Shown here one piece after another: positions 1-9,318 of a stretch of 64,000 nt of DNA; within the stretch, counting starts at the first letter, position 1; each line of letters starts with the position of its first letter. Made by a program: the position numbers and the translations under genes. The stretch is taken from NCBI RefSeq assembly GCF_009996845.1, contig NZ_JAACYS010000002.1, forward strand, positions 32,551-96,550, in the 5' to 3' direction. Under the pieces are notes generated by a model. That model saw only the letters and a program-made list of their open reading frames with translations, made no database searches and had not been told where the DNA came from. The DNA is from Pallidibacillus pasinlerensis. Lineage in GTDB: Bacteria > Bacillota > Bacilli > Bacillales > Caldibacillaceae.

Positions 1-1723
1 TATCAACTTCAGTTTCTAGTTGGGCAAAAAACTCTCCTTCTTCATTGTTATAGATGAGTACTGCTTTTGCACCTTGTTCTTTTGCATTGAGGACCTTTTC
101 AGTAAAGGTAATTTCTCCTCTTTTAATAAGCACAATTTTTCCATCAAGTGGGATGTTCGCTAAATCCTCTCGTTTGCCGAGACTACCGTCAACAATTTTG
201 TATGAACGGTTTAAGTTCCAAGGTGCGGAGCCAATCATCGGAGTTAAGCGGAATTGTTGTCCGGCATATTCAAGGTAGGGAATTTCAATTTCTGGTGTAC
301 TTGCGCCCACAGAGATTGCACGCTCTGATGTACCCGGAGAGCCAACTGTCCATATTTCAGGACCAGAATTACCATTCGAAGTAACAGCTATAATTCCTTT
401 TTCAACTGCTTTATCAAGGGCTATACTCGTTGGTAAATCGGGACCGTTTATGCTAACACCGAGGGATAGATTGAGAATATCGACTTGATCTTTAATCGCT
501 TGTTCAATTGCTGCAATGATCATTTCTGTTGTACCAAAGCCACCAGGCCCGAGGGCTCGATATGCATAGATTTCTGCATCCGGTGCAATACCGGTCATTT
601 TTCCATTTGCTGCGATGACACCCGCAACATGGGTTCCATGGAAAGTACTTAATGGTCCTAAGTTTTCTGTTTCCATTGGGTCGAGATCATTATCGATAAA
701 ATCAAAGCCCTTTACGTACGACTTTCTTAAATCAATATGGGTATAGTCAATTCCTGTGTCAATGATGCCAACTTTAATCCCTTTTCCCGTTAGACGGTTT
801 CCGTTTTTATCTTTAATATGTCGAACTGCATCCGTTCCAATGTAATTGATACTATTTTTGCTGATTAATTGTTTTTGTACTGATGGATTCGTTTTTAGTT
901 CATAAGTATAGGAAGGGAAAAGTTGGAATGTATTGTTTTGAGCGGTTCCTTCGGTTAAGTTATTTTGTGCTGATTGATTGGATTGATCGGCTTCGTGTTG
1001 GCTTTTCTGTTCAATCGAGCGTTTGATTGATAGGGAAGCTTGAGCACCTTTTCGGTTTTCTTGTTTGGAGTCACGGTCATTTTCCGTTTCAATCAATCGT
1101 TTGATTGGTGGGTTAATTTGCTGATTTTCTTTGATGTTATGCTGGTTTTCGGATTCAATCAATCGTTTGATTGACAAATCAAGTTGAGTTGTTCGATTTA
1201 AGTCATCAAGACTTTCGTTGTTTTCAATCAATCGTTCGTTTGATAGACCAGTTACATATTTTTCAACTTCTTCTAATTTTTCTACAGGCCCTTTAATTGA
1301 GATTCCATGAAAAACATGTTCAAATTTATGACGCAACTGAATTTCAGGAAAACTTGCTTTTAATTTTTGAATTAATTCTTTTGTGATTGGTTCCTGACTA
1401 ATTAAAATAGCAACTTCTTGTTCTGTTTCCTTTGGTAAGGGTGGAAAATCGTATGGTTTTGTTTCTGTACTACTGTTATTTTTGGATATTGGTGGAATTT
1501 CAATTGATATAGTTTTTACTTCATCATTGGATATTTGTGTTAGGTCAACAGTATTTGCAGTAACCCCTGTGGCACCACTGGTAAGTTGTCCAAATCCATT
1601 CAATCGAGCGTTTGATTGACTAATATTAGAAAACATAAAAAGGATCCCGATTACGAAGAAGTAGAAGTATTTAACTGATTTATGGGTTTTTAAGTTTATA
1701 TTTATCTGAAATTTTCCCTTCAT
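1..1723 (-). CDS. S8 subtilisin-like secreted protease with PA domain (Vpr-like), 3' part outside window
   Basis: The reading frame is open from an ATG at 1723 (preceded by AAAGGAGAGG) to the window edge, 574 codons, so the C-terminus is missing. It should be an exported serine endopeptidase. An N-terminal hydrophobic segment (about residues 19-32) is the likely signal peptide. A region with Ile-rich strand pattern (about 95-145) looks like an I9 propeptide. A low-complexity linker (about 150-250) follows, then the S8 catalytic domain with Asp in GIIDTGID and His in FHGTHVAG. The last residues (KAVLIYNNEEGEF) belong to a protease-associated insert, the Vpr arrangement. The catalytic Ser would lie beyond the window. 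The linker carries four copies of a SIKRLIE-like peptide encoded by the palindromic repeat that also occurs between genes. The exact substrate is unknown. Confidence 0.88.
   Translation of the reverse strand, partial: MKGKFQININLKTHKSVKYFYFFVIGILFMFSNISQSNARLNGFGQLTSGATGVTANTVDLTQISNDEVKTISIEIPPISKNNSSTETKPYDFPPLPKETEQEVAILISQEPITKELIQKLKASFPEIQLRHKFEHVFHGISIKGPVEKLEEVEKYVTGLSNERLIENNESLDDLNRTTQLDLSIKRLIESENQHNIKENQQINPPIKRLIETENDRDSKQENRKGAQASLSIKRSIEQKSQHEADQSNQSAQNNLTEGTAQNNTFQLFPSYTYELKTNPSVQKQLISKNSINYIGTDAVRHIKDKNGNRLTGKGIKVGIIDTGIDYTHIDLRKSYVKGFDFIDNDLDPMETENLGPLSTFHGTHVAGVIAANGKMTGIAPDAEIYAYRALGPGGFGTTEMIIAAIEQAIKDQVDILNLSLGVSINGPDLPTSIALDKAVEKGIIAVTSNGNSGPEIWTVGSPGTSERAISVGASTPEIEIPYLEYAGQQFRLTPMIGSAPWNLNRSYKIVDGSLGKREDLANIPLDGKIVLIKRGEITFTEKVLNAKEQGAKAVLIYNNEEGEFFAQLETEVD
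1011..1247. repeat. Four in-frame copies of the TCAATCAA(A/T)CGTTTGATTGA palindrome in the protease linker
   Basis: Palindromic 20-mers (with variants) lie at 1011-1030, 1089-1108, 1155-1174 and 1224-1247. Their starts are 78, 66 and 69 bp apart, all multiples of three, so each gives the same peptide (SIKRLIE / PIKRLIE / SIKRSIE / NERLIE) at roughly 22-26-residue intervals. A fifth copy lies at 1600-1619, just after the signal peptide segment. Confidence 0.85.
1600..1619. repeat. Palindromic repeat copy near the signal peptide codons of the protease
   Basis: TCAATCGAGCGTTTGATTGA, identical to the copy at 1011-1030. It is translated here as part of SQSNARLNG. Confidence 0.8.
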
Positions 1724-1906
1724 CGTAACCTCTCCTTTTATTAGTTGTAAATTTATTATTAGAGAGGAAGGTTTGTTTTATTAAGTTAAATATTGGATGG
1801 AATAAATGGAGTGAAAGATTTTTTATCTGCTCCAAAAACATTGTGATGTCACTTTTTTTACAAAGTGCCCGCCAATTTTCGGCATTTATTCCACTCCCTA
1901 GCTCAT

Positions 1907-1948
1907 AAAAAAAGATGCAACTGGAGGCTACAAGCCCAATTTGCATCT
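1907..1948 (-). terminator. Rho-independent terminator downstream of the chromate transporter pair
   Basis: On the minus strand AGATGCAA ... TTGCATCT forms a stem followed by a run of seven T. It lies 13 bp after the stop of the distal transporter gene and separates it from the protease gene. Confidence 0.8.
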
Positions 1949-1960
1949 ACATACACCACT

Positions 1961-2491
1961 TTAAGCTAAAAAGAAACCGCCGTACACAAAGGCTGCGAGA
2001 ATAACAAAAGCTGGATGTACCTTGAACTTTTCCATTAATAGCCAACTGACGACCGCTATAATAATCGTTTGCCAAAGACCAATTCCTGAATAAGAGCTGG
2101 AAAAAAATTCAAACGCCATTACACCTAGAAGCACTGCAATAACCGGGCGTACATAAAGAGTCAAGCGTTTTACCTTTGGTGAGTTTTTATATTTTAATAA
2201 AATGCCTAACAAAACAATCATTAAAATGAGAGATGGAGCAACATTGGCAAAAATCGCAACAATCGAACCTACTACTCCACCTACCTCATACCCGATAAAT
2301 CCGGCTAGTTTTGTTGCGATTGGTCCTGGGAGTGAGTTACCAATGGCCAACACTTCACTAAATTCTTCTACGGTAAGCCATTTATAACGGTCAACAACTT
2401 CATGTTCAACTAACGGAATGGATGCTGGACCACCGCCGTATCCTAAAATTCCAGGGATGAAAAATGCTAAAAAGATTTGCCAATATATCAT
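1961..2491 (-). CDS. Chromate transporter (CHR) family, short-chain subunit
   Basis: A 176-residue integral membrane protein of the CHR family, half the size of full ChrA. The family exports chromate or related anions, and short-chain CHR proteins work as pairs encoded side by side. The N-terminal signature GYGGGPASIPLV is present, followed by the conserved LPGPIATKLAGFIGY segment and four to five further hydrophobic helices. Its ATG overlaps the stop of the upstream paralogue by 4 bp (2488-2491), so the two are translationally coupled. The real substrate in this organism is not shown by the sequence; sulfate or chromate are the usual suggestions. Confidence 0.85.
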   Translation of the reverse strand: MIYWQIFLAFFIPGILGYGGGPASIPLVEHEVVDRYKWLTVEEFSEVLAIGNSLPGPIATKLAGFIGYEVGGVVGSIVAIFANVAPSLILMIVLLGILLKYKNSPKVKRLTLYVRPVIAVLLGVMAFEFFSSSYSGIGLWQTIIIAVVSWLLMEKFKVHPAFVILAAFVYGGFFLA

Positions 2492-3060
2492 GATACTTTA
2501 CCTTCATTCTTTTTCTGTACTGATTGTTTATCTTTTTGAACTAAGGCCATTATTAGTAATGTCACAATAACGATGGCAGGATGAACGGAAAATATATGTA
2601 GTATAAAGAAAATAATGCCAAGCATAAAGATCGTTACTAACCAACCTAACCCCTTACTAGCATTACTTAAAAAGGTCCATGTCATTTGTGCTAGCATGAC
2701 ACCAACAACAGGAATAACTGCAGCGACCATTCCCCCGACCCAGTCAAATTGTTTAATACTTGATAAAGATTTTAATAAAACAATCATTAAAATGACTGTA
2801 GGTAAGACACTTGCGATAAGAGAATTAATCATACCAAGAATGCCGCCGACGCGATACCCGACATATCCAGCAAGCTTCGTAATAATTGGTCCTGGGAGTG
2901 CATTTCCTAGCGCAATAATATCTCCAAATTCTTCAGCTTCCATCCATTTATATCGATCAACTGCCTCTTTATAGACAAGCGGGATGGAAGCTGGTCCACC
3001 ACCGTATCCTAATAATCCTACACGTAAAAAAGCGACAAATAAATCCCATTGTAATTTCAT
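2488..3060 (-). CDS. Chromate transporter (CHR) family, short-chain subunit
   Basis: A 190-residue CHR-family membrane protein, paralogous to the next gene downstream and first of the two-gene operon. It has the same GYGGGPASIPLVYKEAVDRY start and LPGPIITKLAGYVGY motif, then hydrophobic helices and a short charged tail (KDKQSVQKKNEGK). The pair arrangement corresponds to the split ChrA described in Bacillus, where the two halves form one transporter. The SD AAAAAGGATG lies just upstream of the ATG. Confidence 0.85.
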   Translation of the reverse strand: MKLQWDLFVAFLRVGLLGYGGGPASIPLVYKEAVDRYKWMEAEEFGDIIALGNALPGPIITKLAGYVGYRVGGILGMINSLIASVLPTVILMIVLLKSLSSIKQFDWVGGMVAAVIPVVGVMLAQMTWTFLSNASKGLGWLVTIFMLGIIFFILHIFSVHPAIVIVTLLIMALVQKDKQSVQKKNEGKVS

Positions 3061-3158
3061 GTTTTAACATCCTTTTTAAAAAGGTTTTCGTTTCTTATCT
3101 CTATTCAAAAGTAATTTTTTTCATTCGTCAACCGTATATGTAATTATTTACTCCTCGG

Positions 3159-4466
3159 TTAATTTCGTTGTTTTTCACGATCCCAATTAAATAAATTTTC
3201 AAGTAGAAGTGCTAACGTAATTCCTACTAACAAGCCATTACTTAACAACGGACGTAGTACAACAGGTAATGTTTCAAAATAAGAAGGAGGGAATGTCATA
3301 ATTATCACTCCAACAAAGATTGGAACGGCTGCTCGATATATATTGTTTGTTGTAAACTTAATTTGACTAAAGAAATTTAACGATGAATTAAAGAGTTGTA
3401 AATAAGCAACAAATAACACAGCACTACCAATACTTAAAGGTAACATGGAAAAAAAGTAGCCCAGTGGAGGAATTACTCCCATTACAAAGAACATAAATCC
3501 ACCAAGTATGAACGGTAGTCGTTTAATAATTCCCGTTTGTTTAAGAAAACCAATGGAAGAGACGTATGGTGCATAAGGTACAAGGCCGAATAATCCTGCT
3601 GTACTTGTGAAAATGCCCGTAATTGTAAAAGATGAGCGATATTGAGAACTCGTTGTCTCATTTTTATACATTTCATCTGTTCCTTTTAAAGCTCCAAACG
3701 TGTTTGCCGTATTGAGTAACCCAGTAAGAACCGCAGTCATAATAATGCCGATATGCCACGATGGTTCGCCAAGTGGAAATATTTCAATGCTCGCTGAATT
3801 TGATTGATCAACTAGTTTTTGTTGTCCAAAAATTAGATAGAATGCGATCCATCCGACTACGATTCCAATCAATAAACCGTAGCGCCTTATACTTGAAGGT
3901 CCTTTAATATTTATAACGGCAACTAGTATTGCAATAATAATAGATAGTAGAGAAATAGATAGATTAATAGTCGCATGTTGTGCTTCGTTGCCAAAAGGAA
4001 TGCCGAGCATACCATTTAAAAATATGCTAATTAATTGGCAACCTAATAAAAACATAAATACACCCATTACTCCAGGATTAAACAATTTCGCAATTCGAGG
4101 ACCTACTCCACTTAAGCCGATAATTACTGTTATGATACCTGAAATAATAATTCCTACTGAAAAACTACCGCCAACTTCGCTTAATTGTAACCCTTGTGCA
4201 GTTGCTGTTGAAGCTAAAGACAGTATGACACCCCACCATAGACCTGATTGACCTTCCATAATTGCTCGTTTATGACCAAGCAAAGCTTGTACGATACAGG
4301 CTATTCCAGTGACTATGAAGGATAACTGAAGTAAAACGACAATTGTCCCTTGTGAAAGTCCGAAAGCAGCCCCGACCGTTACTGGGATTACTACAATATT
4401 AGTAAAAATAAAAAAGAGCCATTGAAGCCCTAAAAGCCAGTTACTTGATTTTAATAACTCCTTCAC
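3159..4466 (-). CDS. NCS2-family nucleobase (uracil/xanthine-type) permease
   Basis: About 435 residues with 12 or more hydrophobic segments. The segments TANTFGALKGTDEMYKNE, GLSGVGPRIAKLFNPGVMGVF and FGLVPYAPYVSSIGF are typical of the xanthine/uracil permease fold, which imports nucleobases with H+ or Na+. I prefer the GTG at 4466 (VKELLKSSNW), 7 nt after a GGCGGGG SD. An upstream in-frame ATG at 4505 has no SD. The closest functional match (uracil, xanthine or another purine) cannot be fixed by eye. It is monocistronic: a repeat element lies upstream and the chr pair follows after about 100 bp. Confidence 0.8.
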   Translation of the reverse strand: MKELLKSSNWLLGLQWLFFIFTNIVVIPVTVGAAFGLSQGTIVVLLQLSFIVTGIACIVQALLGHKRAIMEGQSGLWWGVILSLASTATAQGLQLSEVGGSFSVGIIISGIITVIIGLSGVGPRIAKLFNPGVMGVFMFLLGCQLISIFLNGMLGIPFGNEAQHATINLSISLLSIIIAILVAVINIKGPSSIRRYGLLIGIVVGWIAFYLIFGQQKLVDQSNSASIEIFPLGEPSWHIGIIMTAVLTGLLNTANTFGALKGTDEMYKNETTSSQYRSSFTITGIFTSTAGLFGLVPYAPYVSSIGFLKQTGIIKRLPFILGGFMFFVMGVIPPLGYFFSMLPLSIGSAVLFVAYLQLFNSSLNFFSQIKFTTNNIYRAAVPIFVGVIIMTFPPSYFETLPVVLRPLLSNGLLVGITLALLLENLFNWDREKQRN

Positions 4467-4637
4467 GTAATTTCCCCGCCTTTGCTGTATGGAAAATTTT
4501 TTCATAAGATGGTTGAGTAATTTTATATGTATTAAAATTCAAATCGTTTAAAGTTGGATTTTTTATGTGTGGAATTATAGGAATAGTACAGATTATATTT
4601 AATTTTGTCAATGTTTTGGTGTTAATTTTTATGTAGG

Positions 4638-4728
4638 TGAAACACAGGGGTGAAACACAGGGACGGGTCCAGTGTTCCACTTTCAAAATTGAAACAGTGA
4701 ACCCGTCCCCCTGTACCACCCCTGTACC
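4638..4728. repeat. Dispersed GGGACGGGTCC-type palindromic element
   Basis: Contains GGGACGGGTCC and, about 45 bp on, GGACCCGTCCC-like arms plus doubled CCTGTACCACC and GAAACACAGGG motifs, giving an imperfect long inverted repeat. Similar elements occur at 7877-7918, 20413-20478, 28855-28965 and 51213-51341. Confidence 0.75.
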
Positions 4729-4777
4729 AAAAAAGTGCTGTCTTGGTTAGGATTAGTGTTTCCCACCATGACAGCAC
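4729..4777 (-). terminator. Terminator of the DUF6612/DUF4367 lipoprotein gene
   Basis: Minus strand GTGCTGTC ... GACAGCAC stem followed by six T, 15 bp beyond the stop codon. Confidence 0.85.
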
Positions 4778-4792
4778 ATTTATTAGTTTTTA

Positions 4793-5959
4793 TTAAAAGC
4801 TTTCTGCTATTTCTTGTACTTGTTCTGTTGTTAGTTCTGTACTTGATACTGATAAATCAACTAATAAACCGTCTTGTTCCCACATTACAGAATGAAAGTC
4901 CTCTTCTTCATAAAGAAGGCCTTCACTTCCATTTACAGTTATAGGATCGCCTTCCATGTCACTTAAACTGTAAACATCAACGGGATTGATTTCTACATAA
5001 ATCCAGTTCTCTAAATCTTTTTCATAGCTTAATGAAACAAGCTCTAGTTCCTCTTCATAATACCCTTCTGTAAACACATAACCGTCTGGTAATTGGGCAG
5101 GTTCAGGAATTTCATATGATGCTAAATCTTTTAGCTCATCAAGTGTATAAGTTTCTTCAACAAATGAATCGAACTCATCTTCAAATAGACTTGAGATTTC
5201 ATCTTCTGATACGGCATTTTCGATGACCTCTGCTGGGATTTCAATCGGATCTACTTTGTTGATATTTGAAAGGGTGACTTCCCCATCCATTTTCATCGCC
5301 ATGGTCATGCCGCTTTCTTCTATTTCTAACTCGATATTAAAAGTTTCTTTTGTTTGATGGAATGTTTCTTTATCAACGTATATGACTAATTCAAATTTAT
5401 TAATTTTTAATGATTCCATCAATGTAGCTAGAATTTCATCATCTCCGGCTAAGTCATCACCCATTGAAGAAAACATATAGTCTTCAACTAATTCAATATA
5501 CTCTTCGTTATCTCCAGATAAGGTTAAAATATATTGATCCTTTTCTTCTTCCATTTCAAAATGTTCTTCGAATTTCTTTAGTTTCTCAAGTTCTTCTTCA
5601 TTAATTTGTTCAAATCCAGTCATGCCTAGATCTTCTAGATTTTGTTTAACCCACTGACCATCCATACTCATATATGCTTCGTCTTCATTTGCATAAACTT
5701 CAAAATCCATACCTAACATACCCATATCCGTTTTTACATACATCGTATTAGGATTGTTAGTTATATCTCCCGTTATTTCGATTGATTGTTTCATTCCCAT
5801 AATTTCCATACCCATTGTCATATCCATTGAGTAACTTTCGATTTTTTTACTTTCCTCAATCGATTTCGAAAGGACTTCAGATTTATCTAGCGATTTGCCA
5901 CAAGCAGCTAGAGCGATGATTGCAAATATCCCAATAAAAAATAGACTGAACTTTTTCAC
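4793..5959 (-). CDS. Lipoprotein with DUF6612-like and DUF4367-like halves
   Basis: 388 residues. The N-terminus is a lipoprotein signal with lipobox LAAC (Cys20), so the protein should be anchored outside the cytoplasmic membrane. Residues about 30-255 look like DUF6612 (Met-rich and acidic, with repeated MxMGMEIMGM patterns and beta-strand character, as in LolA/LppX-like folds). Residues about 290-388 look like DUF4367 (LPDGYVFTEGYY, then a GLLYEEEDFHSVMWEQDGLLVDLS strand-turn). No catalytic motif is visible. Such proteins are often envelope sensors or anti-sigma-linked, but no sigma gene is adjacent, so the function is unknown. It is a single-gene unit ended by a strong hairpin. Confidence 0.75.
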   Translation of the reverse strand: MKKFSLFFIGIFAIIALAACGKSLDKSEVLSKSIEESKKIESYSMDMTMGMEIMGMKQSIEITGDITNNPNTMYVKTDMGMLGMDFEVYANEDEAYMSMDGQWVKQNLEDLGMTGFEQINEEELEKLKKFEEHFEMEEEKDQYILTLSGDNEEYIELVEDYMFSSMGDDLAGDDEILATLMESLKINKFELVIYVDKETFHQTKETFNIELEIEESGMTMAMKMDGEVTLSNINKVDPIEIPAEVIENAVSEDEISSLFEDEFDSFVEETYTLDELKDLASYEIPEPAQLPDGYVFTEGYYEEELELVSLSYEKDLENWIYVEINPVDVYSLSDMEGDPITVNGSEGLLYEEEDFHSVMWEQDGLLVDLSVSSTELTTEQVQEIAESF

Positions 5960-6274
5960 TAGTGCTCTCCCCCTAAAAAAATAAAAACTATTATTTCTAT
6001 GTTAGCATTTACATTTAGTATGGTCTATAAAACTTTTGTCATATTTTTGAACTTTTTAGATTGTTAGTTTGAATGGAAAGTGAGTGAGTTGAAGTATTTT
6101 GATTGTGTAAGCAAGAACTTTTATGGCAAAGCTTAGAACAATTGTTGAAAGAACTTTTTTTAAAATGTTAATCGAGCGTTTGATTGACTATATTGGCGAA
6201 AGCAATGAGAACAATGCTTTTCAAGATTTACTGATCAAACGTTTGTTTGTTTAAATATGAAATTCCCAACACAA
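5960..6274. other. Intergenic region between upp and the lipoprotein gene
   Basis: No gene seen. It holds one good copy (6169-6187) and one degenerate copy (6233-6250) of the TCAATCAAACGTTTGATTGA palindrome. The rest is AT-rich upstream sequence of the lipoprotein gene. In B. subtilis the ATP synthase operon follows upp on the same strand; here it does not. Confidence 0.6.
6169..6187. repeat. Palindrome TAATCGAGCGTTTGATTGA downstream of upp
   Basis: Copy of the dispersed palindrome about 90 bp beyond the upp terminator; a degenerate copy GATCAAACGTTTGTTTGTTT follows at 6233-6250. Confidence 0.75.
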
Positions 6275-6303
6275 AACAAAAGACTGGAAAATCATTTCCA
6301 GCC
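6275..6303 (-). terminator. upp terminator
   Basis: Minus strand GGCTGGAAATGATTTTCCAGTC hairpin followed by TTTTGTTTTG, 14 bp after the upp stop. Confidence 0.8.
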
Positions 6304-6316
6304 TTCGATAGAGAAA

Positions 6317-6946
6317 TTACTTAGTACCAAATAACCGGTCACCAGCGTCACCAAGACCTGGTACAATATAGCCATTTTCATCTAATTTATCATCTAAAGC
6401 TGCAATGTAAATATCAACATCTGGATGTGCTTCTTCTAAAGCTTTTAATCCCTCTGGCGCAGCAATTAAACATAGGAATTTAATACGCTTTGCACCACGT
6501 TTTTTCAAACTATTAATTGCCTCAATAGCTGAACCACCAGTTGCAAGCATTGGGTCAACAACAAAAATATCACGTTCTGTAATATCAGATGGAAGTTTAA
6601 CGTAATATTCAACTGGTTTTAATGTTTCTGGATCACGGTATAATCCTATATGGCCAACTTTGGCTGCTGGAATTAATTTCACAATTCCGTCAACCATTCC
6701 AATACCTGCACGAAGAATTGGTACGATACCTAATTTTTTACCGGATAAAACTTTTGATTTTGTTTTTGATACTGGAGTTTCAATTTCAATTTCGTCTAAT
6801 GGTAAGTCTCTTGTTGCTTCAAATGCCATTAATGTAGCAATTTCGTCTACTAATTCACGGAATTCTTTTGTACCGGTTTCTTTTTTACGAATATGTGTTA
6901 ATTTGTGTTGAATTAATGGATGATCAAATACGTATACTTTTCCCAT
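6317..6946 (-). CDS. upp: Uracil phosphoribosyltransferase
   Basis: Salvages uracil with PRPP to UMP. 209 residues from the ATG at 6946 ([16 protein letters not shown]), the usual family length and start, with AGAGG 8 nt upstream. A longer frame starting at 6964 is less likely. The PRPP-binding loop [16 protein letters not shown] and the uracil-binding C-terminus [17 protein letters not shown] are intact. As in B. subtilis, it follows glyA on the same strand, but a 1-kb spacer holding a repeat array separates them here, so it probably has its own promoter. Confidence 0.97.
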   Translation of the reverse strand: MGKVYVFDHPLIQHKLTHIRKKETGTKEFRELVDEIATLMAFEATRDLPLDEIEIETPVSKTKSKVLSGKKLGIVPILRAGIGMVDGIVKLIPAAKVGHIGLYRDPETLKPVEYYVKLPSDITERDIFVVDPMLATGGSAIEAINSLKKRGAKRIKFLCLIAAPEGLKALEEAHPDVDIYIAALDDKLDENGYIVPGLGDAGDRLFGTK

Positions 6947-6964
6947 GGTTATCGCCTCTTTCAT

Positions 6965-7280
6965 TTTTTAGTCGGTTACTAGGAACAAACGTAGTTCAAC
7001 TTTTATATTTTGAGTATGGTCAATTAATATATGTACTTTTGGACAAAAAAATATTGTACTGATGTGATATTTGTCCATTCAAATGGAAACTGTAGGATTT
7101 TTTAACCAACCCGATAATGATAAAAAAATTTCACTTCGATTTATTTTACAAAAAATCATATATTTCGGCAATAGTCTACACGTATTATAACAAAACTTTC
7201 AAATATGCAGTAGGTAATTTAATGTCTTTGGGTTCGGGCTAGTGTTATATATGTTGCTTGATCTTTATAATTTCAAAAAT
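6965..7280. other. upp upstream region
   Basis: AT-rich with no convincing gene. On the minus strand a TATAAT hexamer (plus-strand attata at about 7184) could be the -10 of upp, but no good -35 is seen. The rest of the upp-glyA spacer is the 52-bp array and the glyA terminator. Confidence 0.3.
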
Positions 7281-7815
7281 ATCTGTGAGATAAGGTCTAT
7301 TGGACATTTCAAAAGAGTTTTCTCTACTAAATGTCCACAAGAACGCTTCTATTGGACATTCCATACGAATTCCCGCACCAAAATGTCCACGAGAAACACT
7401 CTATTGGACATTTCACACTACTATTTTCACTAAAATGTCCACGAGAACGCTTCTATTGGACATTCCATACGAATTCCCGCACCAAAATGTCCACGAGAAA
7501 CACTCTATTAGACATTTCACACTACTTCTTTCACCAAAATGTCCGCGAGAACGCCTCTATTGGACATTTCACACTACTATTTTCACTAAAATGTCCACGA
7601 GAACGCCTCTATTGGACATTTCACACTACTATTTTCACTAAAATGTCCACGAGAACGCCTCTATTGGACATTTCACACTACTTTTCTCACCAAAATGTCC
7701 ACGAGAACGCTTCTATTGGACATTCCATACGAATTCCCGCACCAAAATGTCCACGAGAAACACTCTATTGGACATTTCATTATACTATCCTCTATATTTT
7801 GTCCCATAGAACACT
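7281..7815. repeat. 52-bp tandem array 1 (AAATGTCC...GGACATTT units)
   Basis: About ten units of AAATGTCCACGAGAACGC-TCTATTGGACATTT followed by an 18-20-bp connector. The G of AAATGTCC recurs at 7333, 7385, 7437, 7489, 7541, 7593, 7645, 7697, 7749 and (as TTTTGTCC) 7801, exactly 52 bp apart each time. Each unit has an 8-bp inverted repeat AAATGTCC/GGACATTT. Two connector subtypes alternate (CACACTACTATTTTCACT and CATACGAATTCCCGCACC). Confidence 0.95.
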
Positions 7816-7876
7816 TCCACCTTATCTTTTCCAATTGTCACGTAAAATATGGATACGAAATCTCAAATATCAAATG

Positions 7877-7918
7877 AAACAAGGAACCCGTCCCCGTGTA
7901 CCACCACCCGTGTACCAC
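7877..7918. repeat. Dispersed CCCGTCCCC/GTGTACCACC element
   Basis: GAAACAAGGAACCCGTCCCCGTGTACCACC and a second GTGTACCACC; a shortened member of the family seen at 4638-4728 and elsewhere. Confidence 0.65.
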
Positions 7919-7926
7919 CATGCAAA

Positions 7927-7956
7927 CAAAAAAAAGCTCACTAAACGTGAGCTTAA
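7927..7956 (-). terminator. glyA terminator
   Basis: Minus strand AAGCTCAC GTTTA GTGAGCTT stem-loop followed by eight T. A second GC-rich inverted repeat (arms CTCCGTG and CACGGAG, 7965-8006) lies between it and the glyA stop. Confidence 0.85.
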
Positions 7957-8020
7957 GAATGCCCCTCCGTGTCCGGTTCCCCCACTAAAAGCAGCCGTTC
8001 ACGGAGAACACCCTTTATTC

Positions 8021-9256
8021 CTATGCATATAATGGGTATTTGTCTGTTAAAGCTTTTACGCGAGCACGAGCTTGTTCTAATGCTGCTTCATTTTCATGGT
8101 TTTTCAAAGTGAAGGCGATGATTTTACCAACTTCAATCATGTCTTCTTTTGTGAAACCGCGAGTTGTTGCAGCAGCTGTACCTACACGAATTCCACTTGT
8201 TACGAATGGTTTTTCTGGATCAAATGGGATAGAGTTTTTATTCACTGTAATATGAACTTCGTCTAGAACTTCTTCAGCCACTTTACCAGTAATACCAAGT
8301 GGACGTAGGTCAACTAATAATAAGTGGTTGTCTGTTCCACCGCTTACTAAATCTAAGCCTTCTTCAACAAGTGTTTCTCCAAGGACTTTTGCATTGTCAA
8401 TTACGTTTTGGATGTACGTTTTAAATTCAGGTTGCATTGCTTCACCGAAGGCTACAGCTTTTGCAGCAATAACATGCATTAACGGACCACCTTGAATACC
8501 TGGGAAGATTGCTTTATCGATTTGTTTTGCATATTGTTCTTTACATAAAATCATACCGCCACGTGGGCCACGTAGTGTTTTATGTGTTGTTGTCGTTACA
8601 AAGTCAGCGTAAGGCACTGGATTTGGGTGAAGGCCAACAGCAACTAATCCGGCAATATGAGCCATATCAACCATTAAATATGCGCCAACTTCATCGGCAA
8701 TTTCACGGAACTTTTTAAAGTCAATCACACGTGGATAAGCACTTGCACCAGCTACAATTAGTTTCGGTTTATGAGTACGTGCTTTTTCTAACACATCATT
8801 ATAATCAATTGTTTGTGTTTCTTTATCAACACCATATTCAACAAAGTTATATTGAACACCACTAAAGTTTACTGGGCTACCATGAGTTAAGTGTCCACCA
8901 TGGGATAAGTTCATACCAAGTACTGTATCGCCAGCTTCAAGTACAGAGAAGTAAACCGCCATGTTCGCTTGTGCACCGGAATGGGGTTGAACGTTGGCAT
9001 GATCAGCACCAAAAATTTCTTTTGCACGGTCACGAGCGATGTCTTCGGCAACATCAACAAATTCACAACCGCCGTAGTAACGTCTTCCTGGATAACCTTC
9101 TGCATATTTATTAGTTAAAACAGAACCTTGAGCTTCCATAACCGCTCTTGATACAAAGTTTTCAGAAGCAATTAACTCAATATTTGTTTGTTGACGTTTT
9201 AATTCATCTTGGATTGCTTGGTATAGTTTAGGATCTTGATTCGCAATATTACTCAT
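8021..9256 (-). CDS. glyA: Serine hydroxymethyltransferase
   Basis: Interconverts serine + THF with glycine + 5,10-methylene-THF, a main source of one-carbon units. 411 residues, close to the 415 of B. subtilis. The PLP lysine is Lys226 in [14 protein letters not shown]. The early folate/PLP motifs ELIASENF and [13 protein letters not shown] are intact. The start [10 protein letters not shown] has an upstream AAGGGGAAGG SD. It lies between ywlG and upp as in B. subtilis. A PurBox-like CCGAAC upstream suggests purine control. Confidence 0.97.
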   Translation of the reverse strand: MSNIANQDPKLYQAIQDELKRQQTNIELIASENFVSRAVMEAQGSVLTNKYAEGYPGRRYYGGCEFVDVAEDIARDRAKEIFGADHANVQPHSGAQANMAVYFSVLEAGDTVLGMNLSHGGHLTHGSPVNFSGVQYNFVEYGVDKETQTIDYNDVLEKARTHKPKLIVAGASAYPRVIDFKKFREIADEVGAYLMVDMAHIAGLVAVGLHPNPVPYADFVTTTTHKTLRGPRGGMILCKEQYAKQIDKAIFPGIQGGPLMHVIAAKAVAFGEAMQPEFKTYIQNVIDNAKVLGETLVEEGLDLVSGGTDNHLLLVDLRPLGITGKVAEEVLDEVHITVNKNSIPFDPEKPFVTSGIRVGTAAATTRGFTKEDMIEVGKIIAFTLKNHENEAALEQARARVKALTDKYPLYA

Positions 9257-9318
9257 CAGTCAGCCTTCCCCTTTCATATCGAATCGATTTATTTTTCAAT
9301 TTCCATTGTACCACATTT

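Noticed and set aside
1680..1946. 88-codon minus-strand ORF upstream of the protease
   Set aside because: It overlaps the protease start and the chr terminator in a different frame and has no recognisable sequence.
4441..4719. 92-codon minus-strand ORF
   Set aside because: Spans the dispersed repeat and the permease leader in another frame; no family resemblance.
7281..7815. CRISPR array
   Set aside because: The units repeat over their full length including the connectors, there are no unique spacers, and no cas genes are in the window. The same holds for the other 52-bp arrays.
7331..8032. Long plus-strand ORF (233 codons) across array 1
   Set aside because: It is produced by the 52-bp repeats being read through; 52 is not a multiple of three, so the frame rotates and the peptide repeats every third unit. 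No SD, and it runs into repeat and terminator DNA.
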